Below are positions 32,325 through 41,152 of a stretch of 64,000 bases of DNA, one piece after another. Each line of letters starts with the position of its first letter. Positions within the stretch are counted from its first letter, which is position 1. The notes below the pieces were generated by a model. The model was not told the DNA's origin and ran no database searches. It was given only the letters and a program-made list of their open reading frames with translations. Source of the stretch: CAYREV01 sp964423345 (GTDB taxonomy: Bacteria > Bacteroidota > Rhodothermia > Balneolales > Balneolaceae); the NCBI GenBank assembly GCA_964423345.1, contig CAYREV010000006.1, positions 1-64,000 of the forward strand. Reading direction: 5' to 3'. The translations under genes and the position numbers were made by a program.

Positions 32325-32738
32325 TTAGTAGCCGCCTCCTCCATTCGTCTGTGGATTGCCGCTTGATACGGTGTGGGCGTCACTGTCGCGGTTGATCCAG
32401 ACCACTTCGGTGTTGGGGGGTACGGTGAGCTGGCCTGGCTGGAACTGTAAATTGATCATCTCCACCGTATCCTGCCCGCTCGTCGAAGCGCTGCTGGATA
32501 CAATGACCTCTCCTTGCATGTCGGGGGAGTGAAATTCACAGTAATAATCCACCGTCCCTTCTTCATTGAAGGTAAAGCTGAAGGTTTCATTCTGTCCTAA
32601 GCTGCCGCTGTCGAATTGTACTCCTGATCCTGATCCCGATCCTGTACCGGTACCGCTTGAACTGCACCCCGTGATCAAGGGAGACAGAATGGCCAGGGAG
32701 ATAAGGCAACTGATGAGTCGAGTTGATTGCGTATCCAT
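32325..32738 (-). CDS. Small cupredoxin-like lipoprotein with circularly permuted halves
   Basis: From ATG 32738 the protein has 137 residues (an ATG at 32750 adds four). A lipobox LITGC is followed by a Gly/Ser/Thr linker. The first folded part reads FDSGSLGQNETFSFTF ... YYCEFHSPDMQGEVIV, which in plastocyanin-type proteins is the C-terminal half with the Cys, second His and Met copper ligands. After a short linker comes VEMINLQFQPGQLTVPP ... VVWINRDSDAHTV, normally the N-terminal half with the first His ligand. All four ligand types are present, but in the order C-H-M-H instead of H-C-H-M. It probably binds copper at the outer face of the inner membrane or in the periplasm. Confidence 0.85.
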   Translation of the reverse strand: MDTQSTRLISCLISLAILSPLITGCSSSGTGTGSGSGSGVQFDSGSLGQNETFSFTFNEEGTVDYYCEFHSPDMQGEVIVSSSASTSGQDTVEMINLQFQPGQLTVPPNTEVVWINRDSDAHTVSSGNPQTNGGGGY

Positions 32739-32887
32739 AATGTATGTCACCTACTGAGGTTTAATTTTCCATTGGAACTCAATGCAGCTGATCGTGACCT
32801 TCCTTATTAGCCTATACAGCAGATGAGGGGAAAACGTTGCCTCAGGCGGTATCTAAATATTTTCGGGGAAAGGCATTTGCGGTGGGG

Positions 32888-33067
32888 TTATGCCATCTCT
32901 TTGGGGTTCATCATACCTTCCTTGACCTCCCAATTTATAAGCAACACGTTAACGGGATAGGCGGCAAGAAGACCCAGGGTCAGCGAAAGCACGAGGGAGC
33001 CCCACACCCAAAGGAAACGGGCATCTGTCAGCACGGATCGAAGGAGGTCGAGACTGTATTGAAGCAT
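32888..33067 (-). CDS. 59-residue DUF4396-like membrane protein
   Basis: A short frame starting MLQYSLDLLRSVLTDARFLW with one membrane helix and ending YPVNVLLINWEVKEGMMNP before TAA. The segment after the helix matches the end of DUF4396 proteins (Y-P-x-N-x-x-L-I-x-x-x-x-K-E-x-M), which are often found in copper or silver loci of this group. It lies 23 bp downstream of the DUF302 gene on the same strand. Family members are usually longer with several helices, so it is either a naturally short version or a C-terminal remnant that kept its own start. Confidence 0.6.
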   Translation of the reverse strand: MLQYSLDLLRSVLTDARFLWVWGSLVLSLTLGLLAAYPVNVLLINWEVKEGMMNPKEMA

Positions 33068-33090
33068 GGATTGCTTCGTATCGGGAATTG

Positions 33091-33477
33091 TTAAAGAGCG
33101 GCAATAACTTTCTCCAGCCTGGACTTGACTTCACCTGCAATATCGGCAAGGCCTTCATTGCCGACGGCCTGCATGGAAGCAATGGGGTTGACGGCCGATA
33201 TTACGACCCGGCCTTCATTCTCTTCCTCAACGATGACATTGCAGGGAAGCATGGTGCCGATCTTATCCTCTTTTTGTAGGGCCTGATAGGCAAATTCAGG
33301 ATTGCAGGCGCCGAGTATGCGGTATTTTTTGAAATCGACGTCCAGTTTTTTCTTCAGGGTGTCCTTTACGTCGATCTCCGTGAGTACGCCGAATCCTTCC
33401 TCTTTTAGCCGTGCAGTAACTTTTTCAATGGCTTCGTCAAAATTATAGTCGACAGGTTTTGATATGTAATAACTCAT
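33091..33477 (-). CDS. DUF302 domain-containing protein
   Basis: A 128-residue single-domain protein. It has the DUF302 pattern: an early FDEAIEKVTARLKEEGFGVL, EIDVKDTLKKKLDVDF, ILGACNPEFAYQALQ and IGTMLPCNVIVEEE, with two Cys in the GACNP and LPCNV positions. Members are short cytoplasmic or periplasmic proteins found in metal and sulfur loci; the two Cys may bind metal or form a redox pair, but the role is unproven. No signal peptide is present. It lies in the copper unit between the Met/His-rich protein and the DUF4396-like gene. Confidence 0.9.
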   Translation of the reverse strand: MSYYISKPVDYNFDEAIEKVTARLKEEGFGVLTEIDVKDTLKKKLDVDFKKYRILGACNPEFAYQALQKEDKIGTMLPCNVIVEEENEGRVVISAVNPIASMQAVGNEGLADIAGEVKSRLEKVIAAL

Positions 33478-33568
33478 ATTTTCTACTGTTTTTATTTATT
33501 TAAGATGTCTTGCAATCATCCGTGATGAAATGGAAGTATGCATGATACTATGTAATAACGGCAGGAGG

Positions 33569-33994
33569 TTATTGACCGTTCTTGTTCATACGATGTTTTT
33601 TCATCATGTCATCCCGGTTATTCATGTGTTGTTTCATGAGGTGCATGCACTTCATGTGAAGATTCATCATGGTCGAGTCATCCATACTTTCCATCATGGA
33701 TTTCATCTTCTGCATGTGGTTCTTCATGTTTTCCTGGCCCATCATCTTATCGTGCATGCTCTTCATGTGGCCCGCCTCCATTGAATGCATCATATGTTTC
33801 ATCATCTTCTTGCGCATTTCGGGATGCCGGCTTATGTGCTCCATCATCATGGCTTGCATGGTCGAGTCTTTCATCATTTCCATCATCTGCTGTTTTTTCT
33901 GAGGCATGTCGCCCATATGCTGTTGAGCGGCGACGGGGCCGGAAAGAAAAGCAAGTGAAAGGATCGCAATCAGGAATGGTAATATCGGTTTCAT
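33569..33994 (-). CDS. Exported Met/His-rich metal-binding protein
   Basis: A 141-residue protein with a signal peptide (ending PVAAQQ, about residue 25). By my count about 36 Met and 12 His occur, many as MM, HM or MxxM pairs along what looks like a long helix. This composition is typical of periplasmic Cu(I)/Ag(I) scavengers such as SilE/PcoE-like or CopI-like proteins, though I see no direct sequence match to those. Low complexity makes homology calls unsafe. It lies between the PII-like gene and the DUF302 gene, close to cusA, consistent with periplasmic copper buffering for the efflux pump. Confidence 0.78.
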   Translation of the reverse strand: MKPILPFLIAILSLAFLSGPVAAQQHMGDMPQKKQQMMEMMKDSTMQAMMMEHISRHPEMRKKMMKHMMHSMEAGHMKSMHDKMMGQENMKNHMQKMKSMMESMDDSTMMNLHMKCMHLMKQHMNNRDDMMKKHRMNKNGQ

Positions 33995-34131
33995 AAACAG
34001 TACCTCCTTAGGGTTAGGTGTGTTTGCTATTATATCAGATAAAAAGGTACGAAGCCCCTAAGGATGTAGCCTTACAGAATTACGGCTATTTATTGCAGAA
34101 TTTTTCCGGCGCCGGTTTATGCATCTCCTTT

Positions 34132-34473
34132 TTAGGCCTGAAGCACATCCGGTCCGCTCATGCCGGTCCGGATGTGGACGGCCCGTTCTACGGGAGTTTC
34201 ATAGATGATGCCATCGCCCCTTAGGCCGGTATGCGCTTTCCGACGGATGATATCCGTTATCCGGTCTGCATCCTCATCTTTGCAGACGAGCACCAGCTTG
34301 GCAATCTCTGCATAGCGTTCGGCCAGATGCACCGACAGGCGGGACTGTCCGGGATCAATGCAGCCGATTCCCATAACATCGATCAGGGTCATCCTGTTTA
34401 TACCGATCTCTTCCAGGGCGTCGACCACTTCCTCGCATTTGCGTTTTCTGATAAAGGCTTTGATTTCTTTCAT
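34132..34473 (-). CDS. PII-like signalling protein of the metal-efflux-associated group (PII-NG)
   Basis: A 113-residue protein with the PII ferredoxin-like fold: it starts MKEIKAFIRKRKCEEVVDAL and has GINRMTLIDVMGIG, then LVCKDEDADRITDIIRRKAHTG and an end GDGIIYETPVERAVHIRTG. The T-loop region is short and lacks the uridylylated Tyr of GlnB (GRQKGHTE...Y). The gene sits 15 bases downstream of the cusA stop. A distinct PII subgroup (PII-NG) is known to lie beside CusA/CzcA genes, so a link to metal rather than to nitrogen is likely. Its ligand is unknown; two Cys and several His could sense metal. Confidence 0.88.
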   Translation of the reverse strand: MKEIKAFIRKRKCEEVVDALEEIGINRMTLIDVMGIGCIDPGQSRLSVHLAERYAEIAKLVLVCKDEDADRITDIIRRKAHTGLRGDGIIYETPVERAVHIRTGMSGPDVLQA

Positions 34474-34488
34474 AGTAAAATCCTCCTT

Positions 34489-37400
34489 CTATTGATTATC
34501 AGACCTGTCCCGGCCCGGATTTTGGGTTTTGCCGTGAGCGGCGATCAGTCGCTTAACTTCAGGTTTTTTCCACAGGTAATAAATAACAGGCAAGACGACG
34601 AGACTCAACAGGGTGGCGGAAATCATACCGCCGACCATCGGGGCGGCAATACGTTTCATTACCGTAGCCCCGGTGCCCATGCCCCACATGATGGGCAGCA
34701 AACCGCCGATAATTGCGCAAACCGTCATAAATATCGGGCGAATCCGCTGGGCCGACCCCTCGAGGATAGCCTGTTTCAGATCGTCCATTGAATTTATCCG
34801 GTTGTGGTACTTGCGATCGTTGTAGGCGTTGTCGAGGTAGGTCATCATGATGACCCCGATTTCCGCCGCCACCCCGGCCAGGGCGATGGCGCCCACGCCG
34901 ACCGCCACACTGAGATTGTAATCCAGCAGCCAGAGCAGCCAGAACGAACCGACCAGGGAAAAGGGCAGGGTCAGGATGACGATCAGGCTTTCCTGCAGAC
35001 TTCTGAAGTTGAAATAGAGCAGGAGGAAGATGATCAACAGGGTGATGGGCACTACGATCTGCAGCCGCTGCTTGGCACGCTGCATATATTCATACTGTCC
35101 GCTCCAGGTAATGCTGTAGCCCTGGGGAAGATCGATCTGTTCGTTCACCGCTTTTTGGGCATCGGCTACATAGGAACCGATATCGGAGGTGTTCAGGTCC
35201 ACATAAACCCAGCTCGAGTACCGGGCGTTTTCGGTTTTTATGACCGGGGCGCCCTTTTTGAACTCCAGGTCGGCCACATAACTCAGGGGGATTTGCGCAC
35301 CCGAAGGGGTAGGTATCAACACCCGCCTGAGGTCGGTCATGTTATCGCGGACCTCCCGCGCATAGCGCAGGTTGACCGGGTAGCGTTCCAGTCCCTCTAC
35401 CGTTTCGGTGATGTTCATGCCGCCGATGGCCGACTGTATCACATCCTGTACGTCGCCTACCGCAAGTCCGTACCGCGCGGCTTCATCCCTCTTGATGTTA
35501 AAGTCGAGGTAGTTGCCCCCGGTGGTTTTGTCAGCGAAGGCGGTCAGCGTGCCCGGAAGGTTGCGAACCACCGAGGCCACATCTCCACTGAGATCGGCCA
35601 GCTGCTGCAGCTCCGGACCGGTTATTTTTACACCGACGGGCGTTTTGATCCCCGTAGCCAGCATATCGATGCGGGTCTTGATCGGCATCGTCCACGCATT
35701 GGTCAGACCGGGTATTTTTATGGCCTGATCCATTTCTTCCTGCAGCTTTTTCATGGTCATCCCTTCGCGCCACTCTTTCTCCGGTTTAAGCTGAATAATG
35801 GTTTCAAACATGGAGAGGGGAGCGGGGTCGGTCGACGTTTGCGCGCGTCCGGCTTTGCCGAGAACCGTTTCCACCTCGGGAAAGGTTTTAATGATTTTGT
35901 CGGTCTGCTGCAGCAGTTCTTTGGCCTTGGTGATACTCAGTCCCGGGTCGGTCGTCGGCATATAGAGGATGTCTCCCTCGTTGATGGGAGGCATGAATTC
36001 CGAGCCGAGCCGTTGCAGGGGGAATATGGAGATCACCAATATAAGGGCCGCAGCGGTGATCGTAGACCATTTGAACCGCAGGGCAAAATTAATGACCGGC
36101 CGGTACACCCAGATCAGAAATCGGTTGACCGGGTTCTTGTGTTCCGGCCTGATCTTACCGCGGATCCAGTAGCCCATCAGTACCGGGACCAGGGTAACCG
36201 AAAGCAGGGCGGCTGCGGCCATGGCATAGGTCTTGGTAAAAGCCAGGGGTGCAAACAGCCGTCCCTCTTGTCCCTGCAGGGCAAAGATGGGCAGGAAGGA
36301 GACGGTGATAATGAGCAGCGAGAAAAAGAGGGCCGGCCCCACCTCCTTGGAAGCATCGATAATAATGCGCCAGTGTTCTTTTTTGCCCGCGTCCCGTTCC
36401 AGGTGCTTGTGGGCGTTTTCCACCATCACGATGGCGGCATCCACCATGGCCCCGATAGCTATGGCGATACCGCTCAGCGACATGATATTGGCGTTTATAC
36501 CCTGAAAGTACATCACCACAAAAGCGGCCAGGATACCCAGGGGCAAACTGAGGATGGCCACCATGGAGCTGCGGAAGTGCAGCAGGAAAATCATGGTGAT
36601 CAGGGCTACGATCAGAATCTCTTCCAGCAGCTTCTCCACCAAAAAGGATATGGCCCGTTCAATAAGGCTGGATCGGTCATAGGCCGTTTTGATGGTGACG
36701 CCTTCCGGGAGACCGCTTTCGAGTTCTTTTAATTTCTTTTTGACGTTCTGTATGGTTTGAAGGGCATTTTCGCCATACCGCATCACCACCACTCCGCCTA
36801 CGGTTTCTCCTTCACCGTTCCAGTCGAGTACCCCTCTCCGCAGTTCGGGTCCCAAGTGCACATTGGCAACGCTTTTCAGTTGTATAGGGGTGCCGGAGTC
36901 CGCATTATAACCTATGGGGATACCCTCCAGGTCGTCCACCGACTGAAGATAGCCTTTGCCACGTACCATAAATTCGGTTTCGCCCATCTCCACCAGTCGT
37001 CCGCCTACGTCCCTGTTGCTTTCTTTAATAGCCATCTTCACCTTCCTCAGGGGAATGCCGTAGGCCAGCAGCTTGTCGGGGTCTACATCCACCTGGTACT
37101 GTTTCACGAAGCCGCCCATGCCGGCGACTTCCGCCACGCCGTCTACGCTCAGCAACTCGTATTTCAGAAACCAGTCCTGTATGGAGCGCAACTGCTGCAG
37201 ATCGTATTGGTCGCCGCCGTCCAGCACGTACTCATAGACCCATCCCACGCCGGTGGCGTCGGGCCCCAGGTTGGGGGTTACGCCTTTGGGCAGGGTGCTG
37301 GCGGCCGTATTCAGGTATTCCAATACCCGGCTGCGGGCCCAGTACATATCGGTGTCATCCTCAAAAATGATATAGATGAAAGAGAGTCCGAAGAAAGAAT

Positions 37401-37653
37401 ATCCCCGCACCGTTTTTGTTTTGGGGACCGACATCATGGTGGTCGTCAGCGGGTAGGTTACCTGGTCTTCCACCACCTGGGGTGCTTGTCCCGGATATTC
37501 GGTAAACACGATCACCTGTACGTCACTGAGGTCGGGGATAGCATCCACGGGGGTATCATATAAAACGTAGGTTCCGCCGGCCAGCAGCATAAGGCTGGCA
37601 ATGATCACCATCACTCGGTTGTTAACCGACCATTCGATAATTTTCTGTAACAT
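34489..37653 (-). CDS. cusA: Heavy-metal RND efflux transporter, CusA type
   Basis: A 1054-residue inner-membrane RND pump of full length (two repeats of TM1 plus large periplasmic loop plus TM2-6). The transmembrane motif IAIGAMVDAAIVMVENAHK around residue 400-420 is the form seen in monovalent-metal pumps (CusA/SilA) rather than the CzcA form D-F-G-x-x-V-D-G. The segment RIDMLATGIKTPVGVKI also matches CusA, where a Met in this part binds Cu(I). Proton-driven export of Cu(I)/Ag(I) through the CusCBA complex is the expected role. It lies between the adaptor gene and the PII-like gene. Confidence 0.93.
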   Translation of the reverse strand: MLQKIIEWSVNNRVMVIIASLMLLAGGTYVLYDTPVDAIPDLSDVQVIVFTEYPGQAPQVVEDQVTYPLTTTMMSVPKTKTVRGYSFFGLSFIYIIFEDDTDMYWARSRVLEYLNTAASTLPKGVTPNLGPDATGVGWVYEYVLDGGDQYDLQQLRSIQDWFLKYELLSVDGVAEVAGMGGFVKQYQVDVDPDKLLAYGIPLRKVKMAIKESNRDVGGRLVEMGETEFMVRGKGYLQSVDDLEGIPIGYNADSGTPIQLKSVANVHLGPELRRGVLDWNGEGETVGGVVVMRYGENALQTIQNVKKKLKELESGLPEGVTIKTAYDRSSLIERAISFLVEKLLEEILIVALITMIFLLHFRSSMVAILSLPLGILAAFVVMYFQGINANIMSLSGIAIAIGAMVDAAIVMVENAHKHLERDAGKKEHWRIIIDASKEVGPALFFSLLIITVSFLPIFALQGQEGRLFAPLAFTKTYAMAAAALLSVTLVPVLMGYWIRGKIRPEHKNPVNRFLIWVYRPVINFALRFKWSTITAAALILVISIFPLQRLGSEFMPPINEGDILYMPTTDPGLSITKAKELLQQTDKIIKTFPEVETVLGKAGRAQTSTDPAPLSMFETIIQLKPEKEWREGMTMKKLQEEMDQAIKIPGLTNAWTMPIKTRIDMLATGIKTPVGVKITGPELQQLADLSGDVASVVRNLPGTLTAFADKTTGGNYLDFNIKRDEAARYGLAVGDVQDVIQSAIGGMNITETVEGLERYPVNLRYAREVRDNMTDLRRVLIPTPSGAQIPLSYVADLEFKKGAPVIKTENARYSSWVYVDLNTSDIGSYVADAQKAVNEQIDLPQGYSITWSGQYEYMQRAKQRLQIVVPITLLIIFLLLYFNFRSLQESLIVILTLPFSLVGSFWLLWLLDYNLSVAVGVGAIALAGVAAEIGVIMMTYLDNAYNDRKYHNRINSMDDLKQAILEGSAQRIRPIFMTVCAIIGGLLPIMWGMGTGATVMKRIAAPMVGGMISATLLSLVVLPVIYYLWKKPEVKRLIAAHGKTQNPGRDRSDNQ

Positions 37654-37706
37654 CTGTTATGACTCCAAAAGGTTTTAAATACTTGATAATGATTTGTTCG
37701 AACCGA

Positions 37707-39125
37707 TCAATGATCGTGCACCTGTTCCATGTTACGGTGGGCGGCGGTGTCGGCGGGTCCGCTATCCGGTTTCATCTCCATGCTTTCCATATCCATATCG
37801 GCGGTGTCGGCCGGCTGTTTTTGGCGTAACATCTTCTGTATGGCTTCCTGAAGCCTGCTTTCGCTGTCAATGAGGAACTGGGCGGAAGTAACCACCTTTT
37901 CTCCGGGTTCCAGGCCTGACAGTACCTGCAGCTCGTCGTTCCGGGGTCCGCCTTCCACACCCAGGGTGACTTCCCGGGGCTCAAACTGTCCCCCGCCTAA
38001 GGCTACAAATACCATGTTGCGTTCACCGGTGCGAATGACCGCTTCGGAGGGGATGACAACCGCGTCGGATATCGGGCGACTTTCGATCCGCACGTTGGCA
38101 TACATGCCCGGCTTGAGCTCTTCCCGCGGATTGGGAAACTCCAGGCGCACCTGTACGGTACGTGTTTTTTCGTCGACCTCGGGATAGACATAAGCTACCC
38201 GGCCCTTATACACTTTTCCGGGCTGGTATGAGAGCTCCATTTCGGCCGGCTGGCCTTCCCGGATCCAGGGCACTTCGTAGTCATAGATGCTGGTTTGTAC
38301 CCACACGGTCGAGAGATCGGCAATCTGATACACGTTGTTGCCGGCTTTGATGTGTTCGCCTTCAGTAGCACTCTTCATAACCACGACTCCCGATGAGGGG
38401 GCCCGCATCGTCAGCGTTTTCTGAACTTCAGCCGTTTGCCGGAGGCGTTCAATTTCAGCTTCCGGTATATCCCAGTAGTCGAGACGCTTGCGGGCGGCCT
38501 GAAGCAGGCTGTTGCTTCCGCTTCGAACGGTCTCATAGCCGGTACCGTTAATTTTATCCAGCGTATTCAGCGCCAGCAGGTATTCCCGCTGAGTGGTTAC
38601 CAGCTGGGGGGAGTAGATGCTGTAGAGGGGCTGTCCCTCTTTCACCTTCTGCCCGGTGTAATTGACATGGAGCTTCTCGATCCATCCGGAAATCTTGGAG
38701 TTTATGTGATAGAGTTTTTGCTCGTCGTAGTGCACCTTGCCCACGGTTCTCACGGTAGTGGATAGGTCTTTACGCTGGACGGTTGCCATGCGAATGTTCA
38801 TGTTTTGTACCGTCACGGGGTTGATCCGCACCTGTCCCCCCTCATCCCGGGCTTCGTCGGCATAGACCGGAACGAGATCCATGCCCATCTTGGACTTGCC
38901 CGGCTTGTCGTAGATTTCGGTCGGATCCATGGGGGCTTTCCAGTACAGCACCTCGCGGTCGCCCTTTTTGCGGTTTTGTGTTTCCGTGCTTTTTTCAGCC
39001 TGGGAAGCAGAGGTGCCGTCGTGCTGCATGGAACCGGCATCGCCGGATTGAAGTCCGAACCAGTAGCCGCCTGCCGCGACCAGTATAAGGGCGGATATAA
39101 AAAGTATAAGATGTTTGGTATTCAT
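37707..39125 (-). CDS. cusB: RND periplasmic adaptor, CusB type
   Basis: A 472-residue membrane-fusion protein with one N-terminal membrane helix. A heavy-metal-binding domain follows (YWKAPMDPTEIYDKPGKSKM, then GMDLVPVY at about 60-90), then the barrel-sandwich (lipoyl-like) and alpha-hairpin region (WIEKLHVNYTGQKVKEGQPL) and beta-barrel domain. The C-terminal tail is rich in Met, Asp and His (MDMESMEM, HRNMEQVHDH), which could bind copper. It should link CusA to the TolC-type channel and deliver Cu(I) to the pump. The gene order cusC-cusB-cusA is that of a single transcript, with 21 bp to the cusC stop and 53 bp to cusA. Confidence 0.93.
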   Translation of the reverse strand: MNTKHLILFISALILVAAGGYWFGLQSGDAGSMQHDGTSASQAEKSTETQNRKKGDREVLYWKAPMDPTEIYDKPGKSKMGMDLVPVYADEARDEGGQVRINPVTVQNMNIRMATVQRKDLSTTVRTVGKVHYDEQKLYHINSKISGWIEKLHVNYTGQKVKEGQPLYSIYSPQLVTTQREYLLALNTLDKINGTGYETVRSGSNSLLQAARKRLDYWDIPEAEIERLRQTAEVQKTLTMRAPSSGVVVMKSATEGEHIKAGNNVYQIADLSTVWVQTSIYDYEVPWIREGQPAEMELSYQPGKVYKGRVAYVYPEVDEKTRTVQVRLEFPNPREELKPGMYANVRIESRPISDAVVIPSEAVIRTGERNMVFVALGGGQFEPREVTLGVEGGPRNDELQVLSGLEPGEKVVTSAQFLIDSESRLQEAIQKMLRQKQPADTADMDMESMEMKPDSGPADTAAHRNMEQVHDH

Positions 39126-39146
39126 CGGTCTCAGTATTTTGATAGG

Positions 39147-40472
39147 TTAATTGCTTAATTCAATTCCATGCGGGGCCGCATTGTATTTGCCATAGAGATA
39201 CTCAAGGTTGGCAACCGCAATATTCCGTTCGACCAGGGCCGTATTCAGGTCCATTTCATAATCCAGTATCTGTGCTTGCAGTTTGATCAGCTCTTCAAAA
39301 TTTCCCAGTTCCGTGGAGTAGGCCTCAATGGCAATATCCAGGGCCTGCCGGGTCTTGGGGATGAGCCGGTCTTCATAGAGGTCGATGCGGTACCGGGCAT
39401 CCCGGTACTGCTGCAGGTGTTTTTCCGCTTCGGAATAGAGCCTGTTTTCAGCCTCTGCTATCCGGGTCTCGGTCGACCGTACAGTCATCTGTGCTTCCCG
39501 CTGTTGGGCCTGGTAGCGGTTTCGGTACAGGGGCACTTTCAGGGAAAGCTTGGCCGTCAGGGCGGTCCGGTCTCCCGGCATCATGGCCATGTACATGAAG
39601 TTGGGGAGCATGGCTTCAACGCCCACGCCAAAAGAGGGGAGACCGCTTATCCGGGCTCCCTCCCGCGCAAACTCGGCGGCCTTTCTGTTATAGTCGAGGC
39701 CGGAAAGGTGGGGGTTTTGGGATTGTATGGCAGCCAGAATTTCATCTTGAGATAATTCCAGGGTATGGGATTCCATGGGGGCGGGCATGTCGATTTCGGC
39801 CCCGGGCTCCCTGTTCAGCAGCGTATTGAATTCGATCTGCTGGGGACCCAGTTTATCCTCCATCCGTTCAATGCGGCTAAGCATTTTTTCCTTCTCAATC
39901 TGCAGGCGGATGATGTCAACCTGGCTGGCCTTGCCCGTTTCATACATAATCTCTGCCGTGGATTCCAGCATGTTCAGCAGCTCCAGGTTTTCCCTGAAAA
40001 CCCCGATGTGATGGGTGATTTGGTACATGCGGAACCACACCTCCTTGATGTCCCTGAAAAGCCTGTTCCGGGTGTTGATAACCTCCTGCAGCTGTGCCCG
40101 GGCCAGGTTTTGCACTCTTTTTTCTGCGGTATTCAGGGTCCCGAACCAGGGAAAGCGCTGGGTGGCCGAAAAGGTCATACGGCTAATCGGGCTGGAATAA
40201 TTTCTGGGATTGGCGAAATACATAACCATCAGTTCCGGGTCGGGCAGGGTGCCGACCTGGGGAGACTTCTCCAGTATGGACTGGTATTCATATACCTGGG
40301 CTTTAAGGCCGGGATTATTCTGTGCCGCTTCCTGCAGGTAGTGGTCGAGTCGGGTGGTGGTGCTGTCCGGCTGGGCTTGCAGAGAGGTAACGGAAAACAG
40401 CAGTGCCATTACCATCCATACCCATTTGCTCTGCCCGACAGATCGGATAATGTTGTAGGATAAATGCTTCAT
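39147..40472 (-). CDS. cusC: TolC-family outer-membrane efflux channel, CusC type
   Basis: A 441-residue protein with a signal peptide ending SLQAQ and two TolC-type repeats of long helices. Typical motifs include LQEAAQNNPGLKAQVYEYQS near the N-terminus and LDIAIEAYSTELGNFEELIK near the C-terminus. It should form the outer-membrane channel of the Cus complex. I chose ATG 40472 because the signal peptide (MKHLSYNIIRSVGQSKWVWM) begins there; the frame is open to 40550 but that part is not signal-like. It is preceded by a small His/Met protein gene in the same direction, 186 bp upstream. Confidence 0.88.
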   Translation of the reverse strand: MKHLSYNIIRSVGQSKWVWMVMALLFSVTSLQAQPDSTTTRLDHYLQEAAQNNPGLKAQVYEYQSILEKSPQVGTLPDPELMVMYFANPRNYSSPISRMTFSATQRFPWFGTLNTAEKRVQNLARAQLQEVINTRNRLFRDIKEVWFRMYQITHHIGVFRENLELLNMLESTAEIMYETGKASQVDIIRLQIEKEKMLSRIERMEDKLGPQQIEFNTLLNREPGAEIDMPAPMESHTLELSQDEILAAIQSQNPHLSGLDYNRKAAEFAREGARISGLPSFGVGVEAMLPNFMYMAMMPGDRTALTAKLSLKVPLYRNRYQAQQREAQMTVRSTETRIAEAENRLYSEAEKHLQQYRDARYRIDLYEDRLIPKTRQALDIAIEAYSTELGNFEELIKLQAQILDYEMDLNTALVERNIAVANLEYLYGKYNAAPHGIELSN

Positions 40473-40658
40473 AATGAATGCCGCAGGTATTAAAAAATTT
40501 GGAATAGTTGGGTTGAAAAATGTGAGTTGCCGCCTTCGGGATCCCAACATGAGAGGGTCCAGTGTTTGATTTAAAAGCTAAGGCGCTTGCCGCAGGGGTG
40601 CGTTGTATAATTTCCGTTAATTGTTACAGGATTATACAGGGCACTTGCAGGGGAAGGG

Positions 40659-41093
40659 CTAATTCAGAAAGGTGCTGTTCAACAGAAAGAGCGGTGGGGA
40701 GGTGGGGCGTATATCAATGGTTTTCGTTTCAACAGGGATTTCGCAAGCATCGGTCAGGCCACCCGGTATGGCAGGGGGAAGGAATGATGCTTTGGAAATT
40801 TTGGTATGGGTAGGGGCCACGGCTTCGACCTCTTCCCTTTCCTGCGGGAGCTTGTGAAAGCAGACGTCCTGGCCGCTGCAGGGAGCCCCTGGCGTGCCGA
40901 TGCTCATATGATCCTTATGCTGCATGTGGGAGCGGGAGGAAGCGTGGTTATGCATCTCAGCCATATTCATCTGGCAGAGCAGGCCGGCCGCAGAGATGAC
41001 TCCGGGCAGGGCAATACTGCTGACAAACAGGATCAGCACAAGGGCTGAAAAGGTGCGGTATATGTTTGAACGAATTTCCATAGATGGTTTCAA
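40659..41093 (-). CDS. Exported His/Met-containing protein at the head of the copper unit
   Basis: A 144-residue protein I do not recognise. It has an N-terminal signal or anchor (about residues 14-37) followed by a cluster of candidate metal ligands (C-Q-M-N-M-A-E-M-H-N-H, then SHMQHKDHMSIG) and scattered Cys. The rest has no visible motif. It is the first gene of the minus-strand cus unit and is divergent from the HMA-AraC regulator with 59 bp between start codons, so the two probably share a regulated promoter. Periplasmic copper binding is a reasonable inference from composition and place. Confidence 0.6.
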   Translation of the reverse strand: MKPSMEIRSNIYRTFSALVLILFVSSIALPGVISAAGLLCQMNMAEMHNHASSRSHMQHKDHMSIGTPGAPCSGQDVCFHKLPQEREEVEAVAPTHTKISKASFLPPAIPGGLTDACEIPVETKTIDIRPTSPPLFLLNSTFLN

Positions 41094-41152
41094 AATGTTG
41101 TTAAAGCTACGAAAAATTACTTCATTGGAAAAAGAAAATAATCAGAGAAATT

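Noticed and set aside
34804..36732. Plus-strand open frame of 642 codons
   Set aside because: It is antisense to cusA, with His/Gly/Asp-rich translation typical of a shadow of a GC-rich gene. The cusA frame has full family motifs.
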